Positions 1-5,251 of a stretch of 6,240 nt of DNA are shown in pieces. The stretch lies in contig CAYRIF010000229.1 of assembly GCA_964424205.1 (NCBI GenBank), positions 1-6,240 on the forward strand. The letters are read 5' to 3'. The notes under the pieces were generated by a model, which worked only from the letters and a program-made list of their open reading frames with translations, ran no database searches and was not told the origin of the DNA. Source of the stretch: CAYRIF01 sp964424205. Lineage in GTDB: Bacteria > Bacteroidota > Bacteroidia > Cytophagales > Cyclobacteriaceae. The translations under genes and the position numbers were made by a program. How positions within the stretch are numbered: position 1 is the first letter of the stretch; every line of letters starts with the position of its first letter.

Positions 1-712
1 GCTCCTCTAATTTTTCAACAAGTGTCTCCCCATACAGGTAAGCATCTTCAGGCCAACGGGCGGTTACAAGATTTTCGTCGATGCACACAAATGGTTTTTT
101 GGCATTTAGGCTTCCTCTTTGAAACTGACTTTTGTCTGCCAGGCTGTTGCTTATTTCGTCCTCGGTATAGTCAGGATAAGTTCTATAATAATCTCCTAAC
201 TTCCATGCGGTGATGAAATAGGCAATTTTTTCTAGCCTTTTTATGAGTCCAGTTACGGTTCTATTATAAATAATACTTTTGCCAGTCTTTGGGTTTTTGG
301 TACGTGCTAGTACAATGGAACCATGGCATATAGCCCCAATTATTTTATTTGCTGTATAGAATTCTAATACAACCTTTTGCAATGCTTTACTTTCTAAATA
401 TTGCCGCATTCCTTTGGCATGCCCTCCTGGTAGATGAAGCAATTCGTAGTCAGCTACGTTAATTTCTTCATACTTTATCGGGTTTGTGAACGCAGGTGTT
501 TTTTCTAAATCCCTATATATTTTAATTGCCTCAGGTTTTGCGCCTAACTGACCAAAAAGAACCCCGGTGATTAACAGTGGATCTACAACTCCTGGCGCTC
601 CATTTTCTGTTGCAAAAACAACGTCATGTCCTTTGCTTTTAAAAATGCACCATGGAACAGACACTTCCGTCAAATCAAAGTCTTTATTCGGTAGGGGTAT
701 GAGTATTTTCAT
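1..712 (-). CDS. DJ-1/PfpI family protein (type 1 glutamine amidotransferase-like), 3' end cut by window edge
   Basis: Reading the minus strand from the ATG at 712-710 gives 237 codons without a stop up to position 2. Residues 93-98 (LHLPGG, then HAKGMRQYL) and the nucleophile elbow AICHG (127-131, Cys129 followed by His130) are the hallmarks of the DJ-1/PfpI superfamily. Glu16 in LTEVSVPW sits where these proteins carry the conserved acidic residue that contacts the cysteine. The later blocks TAWKLGDYYRTYPDY (168-182) and VTARWPEDAYLYG (216-228) match a subfamily annotated as type 1 glutamine amidotransferase-like and usually about 230-245 residues long, so only a few C-terminal residues should be missing. 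No signal peptide is seen, so it is probably cytoplasmic. Family members include chaperones, glyoxalases/deglycases and hydrolases; which activity applies here cannot be told. The start is preceded by an A-rich stretch with no Shine-Dalgarno sequence. It is divergent from the receptor gene. Confidence 0.9.
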   Translation of the reverse strand, partial: MKILIPLPNKDFDLTEVSVPWCIFKSKGHDVVFATENGAPGVVDPLLITGVLFGQLGAKPEAIKIYRDLEKTPAFTNPIKYEEINVADYELLHLPGGHAKGMRQYLESKALQKVVLEFYTANKIIGAICHGSIVLARTKNPKTGKSIIYNRTVTGLIKRLEKIAYFITAWKLGDYYRTYPDYTEDEISNSLADKSQFQRGSLNAKKPFVCIDENLVTARWPEDAYLYGETLVEKLEE

Positions 713-962
713 TGTTTTTCTATAAAATGTACCATTCAAGCCGTGTAATTTACTTGATGTATGGTTGAGTTCCGAATGTTTAAAGTATTTTATAAATAAG
801 GAGTCCGAAATAATCATAAAAGAAAAACGGGAAGCTAAGTGCGGTATTAGTTGATTTTCAACGGTTTAATAATTCGGTCATGGTAAGTTAACAAAGAATT
901 AAACGTGCGTATTAAAATTCATCAAAAAGGATTTTTTTATTTACAGAAAATTACAAGGAATT

Positions 963-988
963 GTGCGATAATGTTTTTAATTTCGCAC
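963..988. promoter_or_regulatory. Inverted repeat upstream of the receptor gene (GTGCGA ... TCGCAC)
   Basis: GTGCGA at 963-968 is perfectly complementary to TCGCAC at 983-988, with a 14-base AT-rich spacer. The right arm overlaps TAATTTCG (978-985), a one-mismatch version of the Bacteroidota -7 element. If that were the receptor promoter, transcription would start near 992 and a bound regulator would block it. No T-run follows, so it is not a terminator. It could be a chance repeat. Confidence 0.35.
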
Positions 989-1033
989 TAACGTTGAGCA
1001 AACGGAACATGACTCAACACTTGAAAATAACAC

Positions 1034-1059
1034 TAACTTAAATGAATTATTAACTTAAA
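1034..1059 (+). repeat. Direct repeat TAACTTAAA in the receptor leader
   Basis: TAACTTAAA occurs at 1034-1042 and again at 1051-1059, 17 bp apart, just before the receptor start codon. The stretch is A/T-rich and unstructured, as is common before Bacteroidota start codons that lack a Shine-Dalgarno sequence. It may help translation or be low-complexity coincidence. Confidence 0.3.
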
Positions 1060-1068
1060 AACGCACAC

Positions 1069-3852
1069 ATGAAAAAGTATTTACTTATTAGTATGTTTAG
1101 TTTGCTGCTGATGGCTTTTGGCAGCAATGCAGCCTTGGCGCAGACGGGTTCTGTAAAGGGTAAGATTCTTGATGGAACTACCCAAGACCCGATGATTGGC
1201 GCTACGGTATTGGTAAAGGGAACAACTATTGGATCTACAACGGATGTAGACGGAAATTTTGCTATTGATGGGATCGAAGCAGGAGTACAAGCGCTCGAAG
1301 TTTCTTTCGTAGGTTATTCAACACTTTCGAAATCTGTAACCATTGAAGGTGGAAAAACGACTGATTTAGGAACGTTCACTGTTGCTGAAGATATTACAAC
1401 ACTTGCAGGAATTACTGTAGTTGGTGTAATTGATGTTGCAAAAGACAGAGAAACACCTGTTGCTGTTTCAACAATTAAAGCAGCGGAAATCCAAGACAAA
1501 CTTGGGTCACAAGAATTTCCTGAAATATTAGCTTCTACACCTTCTGTATATGCCACTAAACAAGGGGGTGGTTTTGGTGATGCAAGAATTAATATTCGTG
1601 GATTTAACCAACGAAATGTTGCGGTGATGATTAATGGAATGCCTGTTAACGATATGGAAAATGGCTGGGTATATTGGTCAAACTGGGCAGGACTGTCCGA
1701 TGTAACGTCCGCTATGCAAGTACAAAGAGGGTTAGGGTCTTCTAAATTAGCTATTTCTTCTGTAGGCGGAACGATTAACGTGATCACAAATACAGCTGCT
1801 CAAAAACAAGGTGGAACGCTTAGGTTTGGAATTGGTAATGATGGGTATAAAAAAATGTCTGCCTCTTATTCTACAGGATTGTTAGAAAATGGATTTTCTG
1901 CTTCTTTATTGTTTAGTAGAACGACTGGAAATGGATATATAGACGGAACAGAATTTCAGGGACATAACTATTTCATAGGTTTAGGGTATAAAATCAATGA
2001 CAACCAAAACTTGATGTTTACTTTTACTGGAGCCCCGCAATGGCATAACCAGCATTCTAGGGCAACAGAAATAGAAAATTATATTAAGTATGGGGGAACA
2101 GAAGATGAGCCAAACAGAAAGTATAACCCTCAGTGGGGATATTTGAATGGGGATGTATATACATGGAGAAGAAATTTCTATCACAAGCCTGTGATGTCAC
2201 TTAACTGGGACTGGCATATATCTGATGCGTCGTCTATTTCTACGGTTTTTTATGGTTCGTGGGGTCGTGGTGGAGGATCTGGTCCGATTGGAGAATATAG
2301 ATTTACAGACGTTGATGGAAAAAGCCGAAGGTATCAAGATTTTAGATTGCCTAGAACCGCAGAAGGACAAGTAGACTTTGACTTTATTAAAAAGTTTAAT
2401 CAAGGTAACGAAACCATATCGTCATATGGGGAGACACTTACAGCAGACGCTTCTTTGATAAATTCAAGAAGAAATGCAGGGTTTAGTCGAAGAGCATCTA
2501 TGAACTCTCATAACTGGATAGGAGTTATCGCTAACTTCCATACCGAGGCTTCGGAAAATATTAGCTGGGATTTGGGCATAGATGCGAGAACCTATAAAGG
2601 CATACACTATAGAGTTGTAAATGATATATTAGGTGCGAGTGGCTATACCGATAGTAGGGATAAAAACAATCCGAACCGTACTATTGACCAATTTGTTGAT
2701 GTATCGCCGAGTTGGAATCCTTGGGACAATATTAAGGATCAACAAAAAATCGAATATTATAATGATGGTGGTGTAAAATGGATTGGTGGTTTTGGACAGG
2801 TAGAATATAAAGATGATGCGATTTCAGCATTTGTTCAGTTTGGTGCTTCCAACCAATCTTTCCAAAGAACTGATTATTTTAATTTAGGAGCGCATAATGG
2901 TACGGAGCAGGCATCAAGTTGGGAAGCCATATTAGGAGGAAATATAAAAGCTGGATTGAACTATAATATCAATACAAACCATAATGTTTTCTTTAATACC
3001 GGATTTTACTCGAAGCAACCATTGTTTAGAGCGGTCTATCCTAATTTCAATAATAATGATATTAATAAGGGGCTTACCAACGAAAAAATATTTGGCTTAG
3101 AAGCTGGGTATGGGTTTATTAATCAAAATGTAAAACTGAATGTCAATATATATAGAACTTCTTGGAAGGATAGGTTCCTGAGGGTTTCTTCTGGATTTGA
3201 TACAAATGGAGATGGCGATGATGATACTTTTGGTACCGCAGACTTGTCTGGTGTTGAGCAGGTACACACTGGAATAGAGCTAGAGGGCTCTGTTAATATC
3301 GATAAATTGAGAATCGAAGGAATGCTTTCTGTAGGTAATTGGGAGTATAAGAGCAATGTGACGGCACTATATTTTGATGATAATGATGACCCAATCATTG
3401 AAGCAGGTCAAACACAACCCAAAGAAAAGCAATTGTTCCTAGCAGGAAAAAAAGTAGGAGATGCAGCGCAAACTACGGCCCGATTGGGTTTGAGCTATGA
3501 AATTATAGAAGGGCTTTATGTAGATATAAGTGACCGATTTGCAAGTAACTTATATGCTCAAATTGATGCGCCAGATTTTTCAAAAGCAGATAAAGAGTCA
3601 TTAAAATTGCCTAGTTATTCGGTAATTGACATGGGCGTTTCGTATAGGTATAAGTTTAAAAATGATAAAAATGCGCTTAAATTAAGGGTTAACATTAATA
3701 ATTTAACAGACAAATTGTATATTTCTGAATCTGCTACAAATCGAGAAGCGGATGCAGATGATACTAAAAACTGGAACGGTATTAACAAAAGAAATAGAGT
3801 CTATTGGGGATTTGGAAGAACTTGGAATGCGACCTTGACTTTCGATTTTTAA
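1069..3852 (+). CDS. TonB-dependent outer-membrane receptor with N-terminal carboxypeptidase-regulatory-like domain
   Basis: A complete 927-residue protein. The start is supported by a signal peptide beginning MKKYLLISMF with likely cleavage at ALA|Q (residues 24/25). Residues 27-107 form a carboxypeptidase-regulatory-like beta-sandwich (GKILDGTTQDPMIGATVLVK, then TDVDGNFAIDGI), typical of Bacteroidota receptors. A short linker with LAGITVVG (112-119) may serve as the TonB-contact region. The plug spans about 126-242 (PEILASTPSVY, INIRGFNQRNVAVMINGMPV, VQRGLGSSKLAISSVGGTIN). The rest is a 22-strand-type barrel ending in TLTFDF, with the terminal Phe expected for insertion by the BAM complex. 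It would use TonB-ExbBD energy to import a ligand into the periplasm. It resembles receptors with ENGWVYWSNWAGL (197-209) rather than true SusC, and no SusD follows. The substrate is unknown. Two acidic loops (711-719, 770-774) may bind calcium. An intrinsic terminator follows the stop codon. Confidence 0.95.
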   Translation: MKKYLLISMFSLLLMAFGSNAALAQTGSVKGKILDGTTQDPMIGATVLVKGTTIGSTTDVDGNFAIDGIEAGVQALEVSFVGYSTLSKSVTIEGGKTTDLGTFTVAEDITTLAGITVVGVIDVAKDRETPVAVSTIKAAEIQDKLGSQEFPEILASTPSVYATKQGGGFGDARINIRGFNQRNVAVMINGMPVNDMENGWVYWSNWAGLSDVTSAMQVQRGLGSSKLAISSVGGTINVITNTAAQKQGGTLRFGIGNDGYKKMSASYSTGLLENGFSASLLFSRTTGNGYIDGTEFQGHNYFIGLGYKINDNQNLMFTFTGAPQWHNQHSRATEIENYIKYGGTEDEPNRKYNPQWGYLNGDVYTWRRNFYHKPVMSLNWDWHISDASSISTVFYGSWGRGGGSGPIGEYRFTDVDGKSRRYQDFRLPRTAEGQVDFDFIKKFNQGNETISSYGETLTADASLINSRRNAGFSRRASMNSHNWIGVIANFHTEASENISWDLGIDARTYKGIHYRVVNDILGASGYTDSRDKNNPNRTIDQFVDVSPSWNPWDNIKDQQKIEYYNDGGVKWIGGFGQVEYKDDAISAFVQFGASNQSFQRTDYFNLGAHNGTEQASSWEAILGGNIKAGLNYNINTNHNVFFNTGFYSKQPLFRAVYPNFNNNDINKGLTNEKIFGLEAGYGFINQNVKLNVNIYRTSWKDRFLRVSSGFDTNGDGDDDTFGTADLSGVEQVHTGIELEGSVNIDKLRIEGMLSVGNWEYKSNVTALYFDDNDDPIIEAGQTQPKEKQLFLAGKKVGDAAQTTARLGLSYEIIEGLYVDISDRFASNLYAQIDAPDFSKADKESLKLPSYSVIDMGVSYRYKFKNDKNALKLRVNINNLTDKLYISESATNREADADDTKNWNGINKRNRVYWGFGRTWNATLTFDF

Positions 3853-3854
3853 AA

Positions 3855-3871
3855 AATATTGCATCAATATT
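3855..3871 (+). repeat. Small AT-rich hairpin just after the receptor stop codon
   Basis: AATATTG (3855-3861) and CAATATT (3865-3871) are perfect complements around a 3-base CAT loop, two bases after the TAA. It lies directly ahead of the main terminator. It has no T-run of its own and may add 3' end stability to the receptor mRNA; that role is inference. Confidence 0.4.
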
Positions 3872-3874
3872 ACT

Positions 3875-3907
3875 AAAAGGACTGTCGGTTACGGCAGTCC
3901 TTTTTTT
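3875..3907 (+). terminator. Strong Rho-independent terminator of the receptor gene
   Basis: The stem GGACTGTCG (3879-3887) pairs with CGGCAGTCC (3892-3900) with one T-G wobble, closed by the 4-base loop GTTA. It is extended by AAAA (3875-3878) against TTTT and followed by seven T residues (3901-3907). This should end receptor transcription and insulate the next gene. Confidence 0.92.
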
Positions 3908-3931
3908 GTTTAAATCGCGCATGCACCTAAA

Positions 3932-3964
3932 TTCGGAAATACGAACCATTTTCACTTAATTTTG
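3932..3964 (+). promoter_or_regulatory. Predicted Bacteroidota-type promoter for the exported protein gene
   Basis: TAATTTTG at 3957-3964 is a perfect match to the Bacteroidota -7 consensus TAnnTTTG. TTCG at 3932-3935 matches the -33 element TTTG at three of four bases, with 21 bp between them, close to the usual spacing. Transcription would start near 3971, giving a leader of about 27 bases. Its position right after a terminator supports independent transcription of the next gene. Confidence 0.55.
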
Positions 3965-3997
3965 GTTTAAAATAATAGATTAATTACGAAAGCATAA

Positions 3998-5161
3998 ATG
4001 ACTTTGACCAAAGCCTTACTTTTAATTTTTCTAAGTGCAATGCTCATCCCCACTTCCGCTTATCCCCAAATAAGCATTTTAGGAAGAGTGATGGATAAAG
4101 ATAGCGGAGAGGGAATTGCTATGGCAAATATTTTTATTGCATATTCAACCATGGGAACTACAAGTGATAATGAAGGAAATTTTGAGTTGAAAAACGTACC
4201 TGAGGGGGATTACGAGCTGGTCATATCACACATTGCTTTTAAAAATATTGTCAAAGAGGTTAGGGCGAGTAGTGGTGGAGAGCCTTTAGATATTCAACTG
4301 TCTCCGTTCAAACGGGTATTAGAAGAAGTTACAATTGTAGAGAAGAAGGATAAGGCATGGAAAAGAAGGTTTAAGAAATTTAAAAGTGCTTTTTTGGGAG
4401 CGACAAAAAATGCAGGGAGTTGTGAAATAGTGAACCCATGGGTTGTTAATTTTCAGCAAGATGAGAAGGGAAACTTTGTAGCGAGAGCTTCTGACTTGCT
4501 TAAAATAAACAATAATGCACTTGGGTATAAATTGGAATTTTTTCTACAAAACTTTACCATGAAAAGAAACGCTGTGCAATATTCAGGGAAGCCAAAATTT
4601 GAGATGATGGTATCTGAAAGTGATAAACAAGAAAAGCGATGGAAGAAAAACCGCATAAAAACATATAATGGTTCTCAGCGGCATTTTTTTTCTTCTCTTG
4701 TGACCAATAGTCTGAAAGACGAGGGGTTTGACATATACTTGGCAAAATTAAATAGTAAAAGGAGCGGCTTTGAGGTAACAGCTGTTGCCCGACCAAGCAA
4801 TATTTTTTTCCCAAATAGAGATGGTAGCACGTATAGCTTTCATGTGAATGATTTTTTAAAGGTTATTTATACAAAGGAGAAAGAGGAAAACAATTATATC
4901 TCCCAATTGGACGTTCCTGATAATAATTCGGTTATTCCAGTGATAAGCAAACAACAAACCATTGGTCGAGACCGAGGTGAAAAAGATCCTATTGACCATA
5001 GAAGTTCAAACTTTCAGACTTCCTATATATTTTTAAGAAAAAAGACACTGCAACTATACTCCAACGGTCAACCCGCAAACCCAGAGTATATTCAAGAATA
5101 TGGCTACTGGGCTTGGGAACGAGTAGCCGAGCTATTGCCTTTTGATTATATTCCTGAGTAA
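3998..5161 (+). CDS. Exported carboxypeptidase-regulatory-like domain protein of unknown function
   Basis: A complete 387-residue protein. The N-terminus MTLTKALLLIFLSAMLIPTS is a signal peptide, likely cut after Ala21. Residues 27-102 form a carboxypeptidase-regulatory-like domain (GRVMDKDSGEGIAMANIFI, then TTSDNEGNFELKNVPEGDYE), the same fold type as in the upstream receptor but clearly divergent from it. A basic linker (KKDKAWKRRFKKFK, 116-129) leads into a C-terminal domain. Its blocks FLGATKNAGSCEIVNPWV (132-149, with Cys142), INNNALGYKLEF (170-181), YNGSQRHFFSSL (223-234), DEGFDIY (241-247) and WERVAELLPFDYIP (373-386) recur, as far as I recall, in uncharacterised Bacteroidota proteins. 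No catalytic motif, lipobox, barrel or C-terminal sorting signal is evident, so it is probably periplasmic or surface-associated. It has its own promoter and is not in an operon with the receptor. No function can be assigned. Confidence 0.9.
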   Translation: MTLTKALLLIFLSAMLIPTSAYPQISILGRVMDKDSGEGIAMANIFIAYSTMGTTSDNEGNFELKNVPEGDYELVISHIAFKNIVKEVRASSGGEPLDIQLSPFKRVLEEVTIVEKKDKAWKRRFKKFKSAFLGATKNAGSCEIVNPWVVNFQQDEKGNFVARASDLLKINNNALGYKLEFFLQNFTMKRNAVQYSGKPKFEMMVSESDKQEKRWKKNRIKTYNGSQRHFFSSLVTNSLKDEGFDIYLAKLNSKRSGFEVTAVARPSNIFFPNRDGSTYSFHVNDFLKVIYTKEKEENNYISQLDVPDNNSVIPVISKQQTIGRDRGEKDPIDHRSSNFQTSYIFLRKKTLQLYSNGQPANPEYIQEYGYWAWERVAELLPFDYIPE

Positions 5162-5193
5162 GTATAGAATTCTTAAAAAGCAAAAAAATAGCA

Positions 5194-5219
5194 AATTCAG
5201 TGAATATATTCACCGAATT
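5194..5219. promoter_or_regulatory. 26-bp palindrome, copy 1 (putative upstream operator of the ATPase gene)
   Basis: Left half AATTCAGTGAATA and right half TATTCACCGAATT are complementary at 12 of 13 pairs. The central 14 bp, GTGAATATATTCAC (5200-5213), is a perfect palindrome. It shares the pattern AATT-NN-GTGAATA-NANTCAC-NN-AATT with copy 2. There is no T-run, so a terminator is unlikely. It best fits a binding site for a dimeric regulator; the identity of that regulator is unknown. Confidence 0.65.
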
Positions 5220-5223
5220 ATAT

Positions 5224-5231
5224 TAAATTTG
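5224..5231 (+). promoter_or_regulatory. Predicted -7 element for the ATPase gene
   Basis: TAAATTTG is a perfect match to the Bacteroidota -7 consensus TAnnTTTG. It straddles the left edge of palindrome copy 2, and its -33 region falls on palindrome copy 1, although no good TTTG is seen there. Transcription would begin near 5238, leaving a leader of about 14 bases. Proteins bound at the palindromes should block this promoter. Confidence 0.45.
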
Positions 5232-5251
5232 GTGAATACAATCACTAAATT
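5226..5251. promoter_or_regulatory. 26-bp palindrome, copy 2 (putative operator abutting the ATPase start codon)
   Basis: Left half AATTTGGTGAATA and right half CAATCACTAAATT are complementary at 10 of 13 pairs. The 14-bp core GTGAATACAATCAC (5232-5245) differs from copy 1 at only two positions. It ends one base before the ATG at 5252 and lies 32 bp from copy 1, about three helical turns, which would place both sites on the same face of the DNA. Confidence 0.6.

Larger units (their letters stand above)
839..1066. promoter_or_regulatory. Cluster of five GTGCG/CGCAC elements, possible operator sites
   Basis: GTGCG occurs on the plus strand at 839-843, 905-909 and 963-967. Its complement CGCAC occurs at 984-988 and 1062-1066, the last ending two bases before the receptor ATG. 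The three plus-strand copies are followed by similar AT-rich bases (GTATTA, TATTAA, ATAATG). These GC-rich pentamers stand out in an AT-rich spacer. That they bind a regulator is inference; no known operator consensus was recognised. Confidence 0.3.
713..1068. other. Divergent intergenic region, 356 bp, no gene seen
   Basis: This AT-rich stretch separates the minus-strand DJ-1-like gene from the plus-strand receptor gene, so it should hold both promoters. I find no convincing ORF, tRNA or structured RNA. No perfect TAnnTTTG element occurs on either strand. The closest is TAATTTCG at 978-985 (plus, one mismatch), which lacks a matching TTTG at the expected upstream distance. TACATTTT at 731-724 (minus, one mismatch) lies too near the DJ-1-like ATG to be persuasive. 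Small repeats in this region are listed separately. Confidence 0.7.

Noticed and set aside
22..213. Plus-strand 63-codon ORF
   Set aside because: It lies wholly antisense to the well-supported DJ-1/PfpI-family gene and shows no recognisable protein features.
850..862. Small hairpin GTTGA-TTT-TCAAC in the divergent spacer
   Set aside because: A 5-bp stem with no associated T-run or promoter element is expected by chance in a spacer of this size.
1314..1787. Minus-strand 157-codon ORF inside the receptor gene
   Set aside because: It is antisense to the conserved plug region of the receptor; its open frame follows from the sense codon pattern and it has no recognisable domain or start context.
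3930..3964. A third operator copy before the exported protein gene (AATTCGG ... TTCACTTAATT)
   Set aside because: Half-site resemblance only; the arms are spaced wrongly compared with the 26-bp palindromes and the core is not conserved.
4453..4814. Two overlapping minus-strand ORFs within the exported protein gene
   Set aside because: Both are shadows of the complete plus-strand gene, overlap each other, and have no family features.
1069..5161. A SusC/SusD-type glycan uptake pair
   Set aside because: The second gene is not a lipoprotein and lacks SusD features, and a strong terminator plus a new promoter separate the two genes.
4989..5213. Minus-strand 74-codon ORF reaching into the intergenic gap
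   Set aside because: It is mostly antisense to the exported protein's C-terminus and its start lies in palindrome copy 1; no support for a real gene.
5194..5219. Palindrome copy 1 as the terminator of the exported protein gene
   Set aside because: The stem is AT-rich and no T-run follows; the second copy and its position over a promoter fit an operator better.
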